Shown: piece by piece, positions 38,568 to 46,545 of the stretch | How the letters are laid out: each line of letters opens with the position of its first letter | Position numbering within the stretch: the first letter of the stretch is position 1 | DNA from: Rhodococcus ruber | GTDB lineage: Bacteria; Actinomycetota; Actinomycetes; Mycobacteriales; Mycobacteriaceae | Direction: 5' to 3' | NCBI RefSeq assembly: GCF_027270735.1 | Contig: NZ_JAPWIJ010000013.1 | Span: 1-64,000, forward strand | DNA: 64,000 bases | Made by a program: the position numbers and the translations under genes | The notes under the pieces: generated by a model | What the model saw: only the letters and a program-made list of their open reading frames with translations | The model's database searches: none | What the model was told of the DNA's origin: nothing

Positions 38568-39545
38568 CTACGCTGCAGGCTTGCGAGGAAGCCCGGGCGG
38601 GTTGATGACGGACTCGGACACGGCCTCGGACTGCAGGCCCCACCGATCGATGACCCGCTGGTAGCTGCCGTCGTCGATGGCATGTTGGAGCGCCTCGCGG
38701 ATGGCCTCGATGAGACCGTTGTCCTTCTTGGTCAAGACCGCGATCTCACCCTGCAACGCATCGCCGGCCCCGGAGAACGTCCCGACAACCTTCGATTCCC
38801 CACTGGTTGCCGCGTGGTAGATGGCAGAGGGGTTCGGGCCGAGATAGCCGTCGATTCGCTTCGATCCCAGCGCCAGGTAGTAATCGGACGTGTTCTGGTA
38901 GTAGGCCAGCTCTGCCGGCGCGAGACCCTCGGCCACGTTCGCCTCGTTCCAGTCCACCAACAGCTGTTCCTGGTTGGTACCGGACCCGACGCCGATCTTC
39001 TTGCCGGCGATGTCCTGACGCTTCTCCACCTTCCAGTCGGTGTCCTTCTGGGTCTCGAAGGCAAGATTGTCGAGCCGGTAGGTGGCGAAGTCGTATTTGT
39101 CTTTTCGCTCCTCGGTCACCGTGACGTTGGAGATGAACACATCGTTCTCGCCGGAATCGATCTTGACGAAGTTCTGCGACCAGTCCGCAACCTGCAGATC
39201 GACGTCCAGCCCGAGAATATCGCCGACGAGGTAAGAGAAGTCGACCTCGGATCCGACGATGGTGGTGTCGTCGGTGGCGTAGAACCGCAGCGGCGGCGCA
39301 GTTCCGCCCGCGCCGGTGACGATCAGCGTGCCTCGATCTCGAATGGCCTGTGGCACTTTTGCGGCGATCTCGTCGACCTTGTCGACTCGGACTCTTTCGG
39401 TCTGCTCGGGCGTGAGGTCGAAGCTTTGCCCGTCCTCGGTGACGACCTGAGACTCGGCCTCGGGGTCGCTGCAGGCGGTCGCGGTGAGCGCCACGATGGC
39501 CAAAGCTGCGGCGACGACCGTCAGCCTGCGTGATGGTTTCGACAT
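38568..39545 (-). CDS. ABC transporter amino-acid-binding lipoprotein (family 3)
   Basis: The 325-residue product has a signal peptide ending TATAC with lipid-type Cys25, then the family 3 fold. Signs are RDRGTLIVTGAGGTAPPLRF, GSEVDFSYLVGDILGLDV and DVFISNVTVTEERKDKYDFA. The extended segment before the fold (residues 26-75) is longer than usual. It partners the permease and ATPase of the same operon. The SAM riboswitch upstream suggests a sulfur-containing amino acid or amine. Confidence 0.9.
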   Translation of the reverse strand: MSKPSRRLTVVAAALAIVALTATACSDPEAESQVVTEDGQSFDLTPEQTERVRVDKVDEIAAKVPQAIRDRGTLIVTGAGGTAPPLRFYATDDTTIVGSEVDFSYLVGDILGLDVDLQVADWSQNFVKIDSGENDVFISNVTVTEERKDKYDFATYRLDNLAFETQKDTDWKVEKRQDIAGKKIGVGSGTNQEQLLVDWNEANVAEGLAPAELAYYQNTSDYYLALGSKRIDGYLGPNPSAIYHAATSGESKVVGTFSGAGDALQGEIAVLTKKDNGLIEAIREALQHAIDDGSYQRVIDRWGLQSEAVSESVINPPGLPRKPAA

Positions 39546-39579
39546 GAGTGTTGTCCGTCTTTCGCTGAAGTGAGGTGGT

Positions 39580-40371
39580 TTACAGAACGTGGGAGAGGAA
39601 AGCTTTGGTCCGCTCGTGCTGTGGCGAATCGAGAAGTGCTGCAGGAGATCCCTGTTCGACGATGACGCCGGAATCCATGAAGACCACCGTGTCGGCGATT
39701 TCGCGGGCGAATCCGACCTCGTGCGTGACGATCACCAGCGTGGCACCATCGCGTGCAAGTCCGCGGATGACTTCCAGCACCTCGCCGACGAGCTCCGGAT
39801 CGAGCGCCGAGGTGGGCTCGTCGAACAGAATTACTTTGGGACGCAACGCCAGTGCCCGCGCGATGGCCACTCGCTGCTGCTGTCCCCCGGATAGCCGACG
39901 CGGGTAGTCGTGCACCTTCGCGCCGACACCGACCCGCTCGAGCAGCGCAAGGGCCTCGGGCTCGACGTCGACGCGTTTGCGCTTCTGCGCCGAGATCGGT
40001 GCCTCGATGACGTTCTCGAGTACCGTCAGGTGCGGAAACAGGTTGAAGTTCTGGAACACGAACCCGATCTGCGAACGCTGACGCAGAATCTCACGGTTGC
40101 TGAGCTCGTGCAGCTTGGCACCCTTGCGTTTGTAGCCCACCAGATCGCCGTCGACCCGGACAGTCCCCTGGTCGACTTTCTCGAGGTGGTTGATGATGCG
40201 CAGCAGGGTCGATTTACCGGATCCGGACGGGCCGATGACTGCGGTGACCTCCCCGGGCCGGACGGTGAGGTCGACGCCTTTGAGCACTTCGAGGGCACCG
40301 TAGGACTTGTGTACGCCGCGCACCTCGACGGCGTAGGTCTTCGCAGACATCGTGGCATCGAGCGTCGTCAT
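39580..40371 (-). CDS. Polar amino-acid ABC transporter ATPase (GlnQ/TcyC type)
   Basis: The 263-residue product is a canonical GlnQ-like ATPase: Walker [13 protein letters not shown] (about residue 45), signature [15 protein letters not shown], Walker [18 protein letters not shown], and the switch histidine in VTHEVGFARE. The ATG at 40371 overlaps the permease stop as ATGA. A 34-base gap separates it from the binding-protein gene. Confidence 0.94.
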   Translation of the reverse strand: MTTLDATMSAKTYAVEVRGVHKSYGALEVLKGVDLTVRPGEVTAVIGPSGSGKSTLLRIINHLEKVDQGTVRVDGDLVGYKRKGAKLHELSNREILRQRSQIGFVFQNFNLFPHLTVLENVIEAPISAQKRKRVDVEPEALALLERVGVGAKVHDYPRRLSGGQQQRVAIARALALRPKVILFDEPTSALDPELVGEVLEVIRGLARDGATLVIVTHEVGFAREIADTVVFMDSGVIVEQGSPAALLDSPQHERTKAFLSHVL

Positions 40372-41333
40372 CGTGTTGCTCCTCGCGGGGCGAGGGTGAT
40401 TTCGGCCAGTTTCTTCCGTAGCTTCTGGATCGGCGTCAGCTCGATGTTGCGGACAGCCCCCTTGGCGTAGTGCCGCTCTACGTAGTACTGCACCACCGAC
40501 AGAATCGAGGTGAGAATGATGTACCAGACGGTGGCCACCATGAGCAGCGGTACCACTCGGCCGCTTCGGCCGTAGATGACCTGAACCTGGTAGAACAGCT
40601 CGGCGATCGCCATGACGGAGACGATCGAGGTGCCCTTGAACAGGCTGATCACCTCGTTGGCCGCATTGGGCAAGATCCCCCGCATCGCTTGCGGAAGAAT
40701 GATCTCGAAGAACTCTCGCCTTTTCGGAATACCCAGTGCCGCAGACGCTTCCAGCTGTCCCTGATCTACCGAGATGATACCGGCGCGGACGATCTCAGCG
40801 GAGTATGCAGCCTGATGCAGAGCGAGTCCGACGATCGCTGCCGTCGACCCGCTGATGACGTTGTTGACGTCGAACTCGAAGAAGCTGGGCCCGAACGGAA
40901 TTCCTACCGACAGGGTTTGGTAGAGATACGCGATGTTGAACCAGAACAGCAGCTGCACGATCAGGGGAATGGATCGGAACGCCCAGATGTAGAACCACGA
41001 GATGATCTGCAGCACCGGATTGTTCGACAGTCTGGCCACCGCGAGTGCGATGCCGAGCGCGAAGCCGATCAGGGTGCCCCAGAACGTGAGCTGGATGGTG
41101 AGCCACAAGGCCGACAGCACCGATTGCGCGGTGAAGTACTGAGCGAACGTGCCCCAGTCCCATCCCGGATTGGTGGCGAAGCCGTGCAGGAACTGGGCAA
41201 CAACGACCAGGGTGGCGATGCTGATCACCCACCGCCACGGATGCCACTTCCGTGCTACGACCAGCTGCTCGTCGGGGACCTGCGCATCGTCACCCGGGTT
41301 CGAGGCCGCAGGTCGAGCTTGTAGTTGAGTCAC
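40368..41333 (-). CDS. Polar amino-acid ABC transporter permease (HisM type)
   Basis: The 321-residue permease has a first helix at about 35-52, then the family block ALWLTIQLTFWGTLIGFALG, IISWFYIWAFRSIPLIVQLL and the ATPase-contact loop EASAALGIPKRREFFEIILP. A periplasmic insertion (residues ~165-190, FEFDVNNVISGSTAA) is usual in this group. Starts at GTG 41333 without a strong ribosome site. It is the first gene of the operon behind SAM riboswitch copy 2 and leader peptide MNICTCTHA. Confidence 0.92.
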   Translation of the reverse strand: MTQLQARPAASNPGDDAQVPDEQLVVARKWHPWRWVISIATLVVVAQFLHGFATNPGWDWGTFAQYFTAQSVLSALWLTIQLTFWGTLIGFALGIALAVARLSNNPVLQIISWFYIWAFRSIPLIVQLLFWFNIAYLYQTLSVGIPFGPSFFEFDVNNVISGSTAAIVGLALHQAAYSAEIVRAGIISVDQGQLEASAALGIPKRREFFEIILPQAMRGILPNAANEVISLFKGTSIVSVMAIAELFYQVQVIYGRSGRVVPLLMVATVWYIILTSILSVVQYYVERHYAKGAVRNIELTPIQKLRKKLAEITLAPRGATR

Positions 41334-41412
41334 CGGAACCGCCGGGTCGGATGGGCAGCGATCATCGCCGTGTTGCCTTTCGGAGAATTCGAGCTGTGGG
41401 TACGCGAATCGG

Positions 41413-41442
41413 TCAAGCGTGCGTACAGGTACAGATGTTCAT
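41413..41442 (-). CDS. Nine-residue Cys-x-Cys leader peptide behind SAM riboswitch 2
   Basis: ATG at 41442 with GGAGG eight bases upstream encodes MNICTCTHA and stops at TGA 41413-41415. The two Cys codons and the position match the leader at 32773, although the two peptides do not align. The Shine-Dalgarno is again continuous with the P1 3' strand of the riboswitch. It lies 80 bases before the permease gene. Its small size makes it uncertain alone; the parallel architecture is the main support. Confidence 0.55.
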   Translation of the reverse strand: MNICTCTHA

Positions 41443-41450
41443 CAGGCGTG

Positions 41451-41541
41451 CCTCCATCGGTCCTGGCGGTAGCACCCACACGCCATAAGGCGGGGTTGCT
41501 GCGACGTCATCGAGCCAAGGTCTCTCGGTCGCTCTGGATGG
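41451..41541 (-). ncRNA. SAM-I-type (S-box) riboswitch, copy 2
   Basis: Minus strand: P1 is CCATC/GATGG and P2 is GCGAC/GTCGC enclosing GAGAGACC, TTGGCTC and GATGA. The core GCAGCAACCC is followed by a P3 hairpin with arms CGCC/GGCG and then GGGTGCTACC. Outside P3 it is almost identical to copy 1, including the junction GATGGAGG with the leader Shine-Dalgarno. The changed but still paired P3 arms support a conserved RNA fold. It controls the 41333-36991 operon. Confidence 0.8.
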
Positions 41542-41550
41542 TGACAGGAA

Positions 41551-41578
41551 TGTATAGAACTTCAGATTGAAAAGTCAA
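41551..41578 (-). promoter_or_regulatory. Promoter of the SAM-riboswitch operon 2
   Basis: TTGACT (41578-41573), 16 bases, then TATACA (41556-41551) on the minus strand. The start would fall near 41544, directly before riboswitch helix P1. This is one of the best sigma-A-like promoters in the window. Confidence 0.65.
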
Positions 41579-41596
41579 GTGCGAGTGCTACTTCGG

Positions 41597-41619
41597 GTTG
41601 AGATCACGATGATTCGAAC
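41597..41619 (+). repeat. 23-base element shared with the TauD leader region (copy 1)
   Basis: GTTGAGATCAC, then two variable bases, TGA, one variable base, TCGAAC. It recurs at 45483-45505 with 20 of 23 bases identical. In both copies a start codon lies inside it (ATG 41609, GTG 45495) followed by a similar beginning MIRT or MNRT. Here no suitable downstream gene exists on this strand, so it may be an orphaned leader or a protein-binding site. Confidence 0.4.
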
Positions 41620-41647
41620 CCTTGCCACGTATCCGACCGGGCTGGCG

Positions 41648-43003
41648 TCAGCTGAATGCACCCCGGTATCGGGCCGCCGGATGCGACGCGGGCAGCCTGT
41701 CCCGTCCGGTGAGTTTGCGTCGGACGGTGCCCTCTTCGTACTCGCGTTGCGCAAGACCGCGGCGTTGAAGAACAGGCGTCACGTGCTCGATGAACTCCAC
41801 GTAGCTACCAGGGATCGTCGAGTTGATGACGTTGATCCCGTCGACCCCGACGCCGCGCCACTGCTCGAGCCGATCTGCTATGGATTCCGGAGTTCCCACC
41901 ACACGGCCGCTACGACTACGCATCCGGGCGAGATCTCGGACGGTGGGTTCCCGGTCGGGTATGGCCTCTCGGAGCCACTGCAATGTACTCAGTGAACCTT
42001 GCGCCTCCACTTCCCCGATCGGCGTATCGAGATCGTAGAAACCGAGGTCCACGCCGATCCCGCCTGCCGCGTGCGCGATGATCGTGGACTCGTCGACGTA
42101 CTCGTCCAGTTCGGCGGCTTTACGTGCCGCTTCGGCCTCGGTGCTCCCGATGACGAACGACAGACCCTGGAAGAATTCGAGGTCCCCCGCGGACCTACCG
42201 GCCTCGACGACCAGACGGCGTGTGTCGGAGATGAGCGAGCGCGCAGCCTCGGGTGTCGGAGAAGCAATGAACTGGGCCTCGGCGTTACGCGCGGCGAAGC
42301 GTCGGCCCGTCGGAGATGAACCGGCCTGGAACAACAACGGCGTCCGCTGCGGAGTCGGAGCCACGAGATGCGGGCCCTCGACGCTGTAGCGCGCGCCGAC
42401 GTGATCGATCTTGTGCACCTTCGAGAAATCGCCGTGCCGACCGGATACTTTGTCCTGCAACAGCGCTCCGTCGTCCCACGAACCTTCCCACAGCTTGTAC
42501 ACAACATCGACGTACTCGTCCGCCCAGGCATATCGATCCTCGTGGAGAGCCATATCTCCGAAACCGAAGTTGCGCCAGGCGTTGGGCGACAGACTCGTCA
42601 CGATGTTCCAGGCGATGCGGCCGTCCGACGCGTGATCGAGCGTGGACATCTTGCGCGCGAAGTTGAACGGATGCTCTTGCAGAATCGAGGACGTCAGCGC
42701 GATCCCGAGATGCTCTGTCGCATAGGCGATCGCCGACGCGATCACGGTGGGATCGTTGCTGGGAATCTGCAATCCGGATTCGACGAACTTCTCCCACGAA
42801 CCCTGATAGTCGTCGTACAGTCCCACGACATCGGCGAAGAATATGAAATCGAACTTGCCGCGCTCGAGTTCTTTCGCCAACGACACCCAATGCTCCAACG
42901 AGGAGAAATCGGTCTGCTCCGCCTCCGGCTTGCGCCACGCACCGTGCACGATATGAGACGTGGTGTTCATGACGAATGCGGAAAACCTGAGCGGCCGAGT
43001 CAT
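41648..43003 (-). CDS. NtaA/SnaA/DszA-family flavin monooxygenase
   Basis: The 451-residue product is a second NtaA-type enzyme: SAFVMNTTSHIVHGAWRKPE, FDFIFFADVVGLYDDYQGSW, SDGRIAWNIVTSLSPNAWRN and TPLLFQAGSSPTGRRFAARN. It is clearly related to the protein at 25161 but not a recent duplicate. It is separated from operon 2 by that operon's own promoter and is transcribed toward it. Start at ATG 43003; an upstream ATG at 43069 would add 22 residues. No flavin reductase is seen nearby. Confidence 0.88.
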   Translation of the reverse strand: MTRPLRFSAFVMNTTSHIVHGAWRKPEAEQTDFSSLEHWVSLAKELERGKFDFIFFADVVGLYDDYQGSWEKFVESGLQIPSNDPTVIASAIAYATEHLGIALTSSILQEHPFNFARKMSTLDHASDGRIAWNIVTSLSPNAWRNFGFGDMALHEDRYAWADEYVDVVYKLWEGSWDDGALLQDKVSGRHGDFSKVHKIDHVGARYSVEGPHLVAPTPQRTPLLFQAGSSPTGRRFAARNAEAQFIASPTPEAARSLISDTRRLVVEAGRSAGDLEFFQGLSFVIGSTEAEAARKAAELDEYVDESTIIAHAAGGIGVDLGFYDLDTPIGEVEAQGSLSTLQWLREAIPDREPTVRDLARMRSRSGRVVGTPESIADRLEQWRGVGVDGINVINSTIPGSYVEFIEHVTPVLQRRGLAQREYEEGTVRRKLTGRDRLPASHPAARYRGAFS

Positions 43004-43166
43004 ACCGCCACCATGCCACGAACTCAGCGCACTGAGCAGAGCCCCTCGAATCACCCTGATTTCAACCATTGCGTCGCGCCCTCGACGCGGCGAGCCTTTT
43101 CGGTAGCGAATCGTTCTGTGCGGGCTGGGTCTCGCGCAGCGTCGACGAAAGGAATGGGTCGCCACG

Positions 43167-43505
43167 ATGCCGAACAGCTCTACCACGTCGAAGAACACCG
43201 CAATCGCCATGATCGAACGCAGAATCTCCTCCACCGCCGAATCCTGGGACTGGCAGATCGATGCACTGTGCCGAGGTCAGGACTCGGAGATCTTCTTTTC
43301 CCCGTCGGGTGAGGGGCGAACGGCGCGTCGCCAGCGTGAGGATCGCGCCAAGCAGGTGTGCGCCGGCTGCGGAGTGCTCGACGCATGCAAGCGGTTCGCG
43401 TTGGCAGCCAACGAACCGTTCGGAGTGTGGGGCGGCACCACTGCCCGCGAACGCCAGGTGCTCAGAGCCACCTCTCGACGTGCCGAAGAACGGCAGGCGA
43501 GTTAG
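43167..43505 (+). CDS. WhiB-family iron-sulfur transcription factor
   Basis: The 112-residue product has the WhiB iron-sulfur ligands Cys35, Cys65, Cys68 and Cys74, the spacing C-x29-C-x2-C-x5-C, and the turn FGVWGGTTARERQ, followed by a basic C-terminus. WhiB proteins bind a 4Fe-4S cluster and regulate transcription with the primary sigma factor. It does not match WhiB1-7 clearly enough to name. Start at 43167 has AAAGGAAT upstream; an internal ATG at residue 15 is possible. It is divergent from the NtaA-type gene, but a functional link is only a guess. Confidence 0.9.
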   Translation: MPNSSTTSKNTAIAMIERRISSTAESWDWQIDALCRGQDSEIFFSPSGEGRTARRQREDRAKQVCAGCGVLDACKRFALAANEPFGVWGGTTARERQVLRATSRRAEERQAS

Positions 43506-43576
43506 TAGCAGGGCGGAACGACCCGATAGTTCAGCGGTCCAGCCTGCGCGCGACCGGCGTAGTTCACAATGGACGG

Positions 43577-44374
43577 GTGAGCGAAACCGAGAAGCCCCAG
43601 CAGTGGACATATCTGATGGACATGGACGGTGTCCTCGTGCACGAGGATCACCTGATTCCCGGTGCCGACACGTTCCTCGCCGAACTGCAGGCCAACGAGA
43701 TTCCGTTCATCGTGCTGACGAACAACTCGATCCGCACCCCACGTGACCTGCGCGCACGTCTCGCATTCACCGGTTTGGACATTCCGGAGAAGTCCATCTG
43801 GACCTCTGCTCTGGCCACCGCGACGTTCCTCGGTAATCAGCGCCCCGGGGGCAGCGCCTATGTCGTCGGCGAGTCGGGGCTGACGACCGCCCTGCACGAC
43901 ATCGGCTACACCCTGACCGACTCCAGCCCCGACTACGTGGTGCTCGGCGAGACCAGGACGTACTCGTTCGAGGCCATCACCACCGCCATTCGTCTCGTCG
44001 AGAAGGGTTCGCGCTTCATCGCCACCAACCCCGACGCCACCGGACCGTCCCGTGAGGGTTCGCTGCCGGCGACCGGTTCGGTCGCCGCGCTCATCACCAA
44101 GGCGACGGGCAAGGAGCCGTACTACGTGGGCAAGCCCAACGCGTTGATGATGCGTTCGGCCTTGCGTGCGATCGGAGGGCATTCCGAGAACACGCTGATG
44201 ATCGGCGATCGGATGGACACCGACGTGCTCTCCGGTCTCGAAGCCGGGCTGCAGACCATCCTGGTCCTCACCGGAATCTCGACGGTCCAATCCGTCGAGC
44301 AGTATCCGTACCGACCGACCAAAGTCCTCGATTCCGTCGCCGACCTGGTGGGCCGCACTCAGAACCCGTTCTGA
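43577..44374 (+). CDS. HAD-superfamily phosphatase, class IIA (NagD-like)
   Basis: The 265-residue product has the HAD nucleophile motif MDMDGVLVHED, the second motif VLTNNSIRTP, the cap domain of class IIA (residues ~90-180), Lys in YYVGKPN and GDRMDTDV as the metal site. It probably hydrolyses small phosphoesters such as nucleotides or sugar phosphates. GTG 43577 is the chosen start. The stop overlaps the isochorismate synthase ATG (TGATG), so the genes are co-translated. Confidence 0.9.
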   Translation: MSETEKPQQWTYLMDMDGVLVHEDHLIPGADTFLAELQANEIPFIVLTNNSIRTPRDLRARLAFTGLDIPEKSIWTSALATATFLGNQRPGGSAYVVGESGLTTALHDIGYTLTDSSPDYVVLGETRTYSFEAITTAIRLVEKGSRFIATNPDATGPSREGSLPATGSVAALITKATGKEPYYVGKPNALMMRSALRAIGGHSENTLMIGDRMDTDVLSGLEAGLQTILVLTGISTVQSVEQYPYRPTKVLDSVADLVGRTQNPF

Positions 44375-45447
44375 TGACACTCGAATTCGTACTCTCCCGG
44401 CAGGATCACCATGTCGTCGGACTGGGCGTCCGGCACGCATTTCCCGATGTCGCCGACGCGGTGGCCGCGGTCCGCAAGGGCCGAAATGTCGTCGGCGCGC
44501 TGCCTTTCGACATGTCCGACGCCACCGCGCTGATCGAACCGGAGGAGTTCTACCGACTCGACGGACCCTGGTCGACACCGGACGAACTGCCGCCGCTACC
44601 GGCGGTCACCGTCGCGCGACAGATTCCCGATCCAGACGTCCATGTGCAGCGAGTGCGCGATGTCGTCGAGCAATTGAAAGCCGGTGTGGCCGAGAAGATC
44701 GTGCTCGCACGCTCCATCGAAGTGACCGCGGATGCACCGATCGATCCCGCCTCCGTGTTGAGCGCGCTGGTCACACGAGATCCGATGGGCAACGGCTTTC
44801 TTGCGGATCTGTCGCCCGCAGGTAAGACCGGCACGCACATCGTCGGCGCGAGTCCGGAACTGTTGGTTCGCAAGCGCGGCAACGTCGTCACCTGCCATCC
44901 GTTTGCCGGAACGGCTGCGCGTTCCACCGATCCAGACGAAGAAGCACGCATCTCCGCGGCCTTGGCGGCCAGCGCCAAGGATCAGGCCGAACATCGCTTC
45001 GTCGTCGACGAGATCCGCGCTGCGTTGGAGCCGTTCTGCGAGACGCTCGAGGTGCCCGAGTCACCCCAACTCAGCAGCACTCCACAGCTGTGGCACCTGT
45101 CGACACCCATCGTCGGCACCTTGGCCGATCCCGCGACTTCGGCGCTCGATCTCGCGCTGGCACTGCATCCCACCGCTGCCGTCGCCGGCGTTCCCCGAGC
45201 CGCGGCCATGGCTGCGATCGCAGACGTCGAGGGCTCCCGCGGCTTCTACGCCGGAGCCGTCGGGTGGACCGACGGCAGCGGCGACGGCGAATGGATGGTC
45301 ACGATCCGCTGCATCGAACTCGCCGCGGACGGACTTTCCGGAACGGCCACAGCGGGCGGCGGCATCGTCGCAGATTCCGACCCCGACGCCGAGCTGGACG
45401 AAACCACGGCCAAGTTCCGCACGGTACTCAGCGTTTTCGAGCACTGA
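44374..45447 (+). CDS. Isochorismate synthase
   Basis: The 357-residue product is a chorismate-utilising enzyme of the EntC/MenF/DhbC family. It shows VAEKIVLARSIEVTADAPID (substrate region), GASPELLVRKRGNVVTCHPF, AKDQAEHRFVVDEI and the C-terminal GWTDGSGDGEWMVTIRC and TATAGGGIVADSDPDAELDE. It makes isochorismate for siderophore or menaquinone synthesis; no other siderophore or menaquinone gene is in the window, so the branch is undecided. Co-translated with the HAD phosphatase gene. Confidence 0.9.
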   Translation: MTLEFVLSRQDHHVVGLGVRHAFPDVADAVAAVRKGRNVVGALPFDMSDATALIEPEEFYRLDGPWSTPDELPPLPAVTVARQIPDPDVHVQRVRDVVEQLKAGVAEKIVLARSIEVTADAPIDPASVLSALVTRDPMGNGFLADLSPAGKTGTHIVGASPELLVRKRGNVVTCHPFAGTAARSTDPDEEARISAALAASAKDQAEHRFVVDEIRAALEPFCETLEVPESPQLSSTPQLWHLSTPIVGTLADPATSALDLALALHPTAAVAGVPRAAAMAAIADVEGSRGFYAGAVGWTDGSGDGEWMVTIRCIELAADGLSGTATAGGGIVADSDPDAELDETTAKFRTVLSVFEH

Positions 45448-45482
45448 CGTCGCTCCGGACACCGCTACCGATCGCCCGTCGT

Positions 45483-45505
45483 GTTGAGATCACCGTGAAT
45501 CGAAC
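45483..45505 (+). repeat. 23-base element shared with 41597-41619 (copy 2)
   Basis: Same element as at 41597, 20 of 23 bases identical, lying 35 bases after the isochorismate synthase stop and spanning the start codon of the candidate leader ORF at 45495. Placement before a TauD gene suggests a role in its regulation. Confidence 0.4.
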
Positions 45506-45542
45506 TGTGTACATCGACGATCGACAATGGTCAGCTTGTTGA
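45495..45542 (+). CDS. Candidate leader peptide before TauD gene 1
   Basis: GTG 45495 encodes MNRTVYIDDRQWSAC and stops at TGA 45540-45542, so the only cysteine is the last codon. The ribosome site (TTGAGATCACC) is weak. By analogy with the Cys leaders at 32773, 41413 and 49780 it could sense cysteine supply for the TauD gene 57 bases downstream. A chance ORF is equally possible. Confidence 0.35.
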   Translation: MNRTVYIDDRQWSAC

Positions 45543-45599
45543 ATTCCGCACTGCACCGCCGCAATTCGGGCAGTTCTTCAACCAGCGAAAGGTACCGAC

Positions 45600-46541
45600 A
45601 TGTCGGTGGACACTCTTGTCGAGAATGACACAGCTCTGCGTGCGATCAAGATCGGCGGCAATCTCGGTGCCCGCATCGAAGGCGTGCGACTCGGTGGCGA
45701 CCTCGATGCCGGCACCGTCGAGTTCGTTCGGCGCGCTCTGCTCGAGCACAAAGTCATCTTCTTCAGCGGGCAGCACCACCTCGACGACGAAGGCCAGTAC
45801 GCGTTCGCGGAACTACTCGGATCACCGACCACTCCGCACCCCACGGTCACCTCTCGCGGCACCCGAACACTGTCCATCGACTCCGATTACGGCAAGGCCA
45901 ACAGCTGGCATTCGGATGTGACCTTCGTCGACCGCATCCCGAAGGCCTCGATCCTGCGTGCGGTCAGCCTCCCCGAATACGGTGGGAACACCACGTGGGC
46001 GTCACAGACCGCCGCCTACGCGCAGTTACCGGATTCGTTGAAGGCGTTGGTGGACAACCTCTGGGCCACGCACTCGAACTCCTACGACTATGCGGCGACC
46101 GCGGCGGAGAAGATTCAGAACTCGAAGACTGCGGAGTACCGGAAGGAATTCCAGTCCACCTACTTCGAGACCGAACACCCGGTGGTCCGAGTACACCCCG
46201 AGACCGGCGAGAAGACCCTGGTTCTCGGCCACTTCGTGAAGAACTTCATCGGGTTGTCGACCAAGGAGTCGCAGACCCTGTTCGATCTCCTACAGAATCG
46301 AGTGACCAAGCTGGAGAACACTGTTCGCTGGACGTGGAACCTCGGCGACGTCGCCATCTGGGACAACCGTGCCACCCAGCACTACGCTGTCGCGGACTGG
46401 GACGATCAGTACCGTCGCCTCGAACGCATCACCCTGGCGGGCGACGTACCGGTACACCCCAACGGAGAGAAGAGCCGAGTGGTCGCCGGCGATGCCGCGC
46501 ACTACTCGCTCATCGACAAGCCGGTACCGGTGACACTCTGA
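45600..46541 (+). CDS. TauD/TfdA-family 2-oxoglutarate dioxygenase
   Basis: The 313-residue product has the iron triad His104-x-Asp106...His261 ([17 protein letters not shown]) and the 2-oxoglutarate arginine region [13 protein letters not shown]. It is closest in pattern to the alkylsulfatase/taurine dioxygenase groups, which release sulfite or sulfate from organosulfur compounds. ATG 45600 has AAAGG upstream. It ends four bases before the convergent metZ. Sulfur scavenging is inferred from family and neighbours; the substrate is unknown. Confidence 0.9.
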   Translation: MSVDTLVENDTALRAIKIGGNLGARIEGVRLGGDLDAGTVEFVRRALLEHKVIFFSGQHHLDDEGQYAFAELLGSPTTPHPTVTSRGTRTLSIDSDYGKANSWHSDVTFVDRIPKASILRAVSLPEYGGNTTWASQTAAYAQLPDSLKALVDNLWATHSNSYDYAATAAEKIQNSKTAEYRKEFQSTYFETEHPVVRVHPETGEKTLVLGHFVKNFIGLSTKESQTLFDLLQNRVTKLENTVRWTWNLGDVAIWDNRATQHYAVADWDDQYRRLERITLAGDVPVHPNGEKSRVVAGDAAHYSLIDKPVPVTL

Positions 46542-46545
46542 CCCG

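Noticed and set aside
38451-39533. Plus-strand frame of 360 codons opposite the family 3 binding protein
   Set aside because: Shadow of a lipoprotein gene with clear family motifs; no independent start signals.
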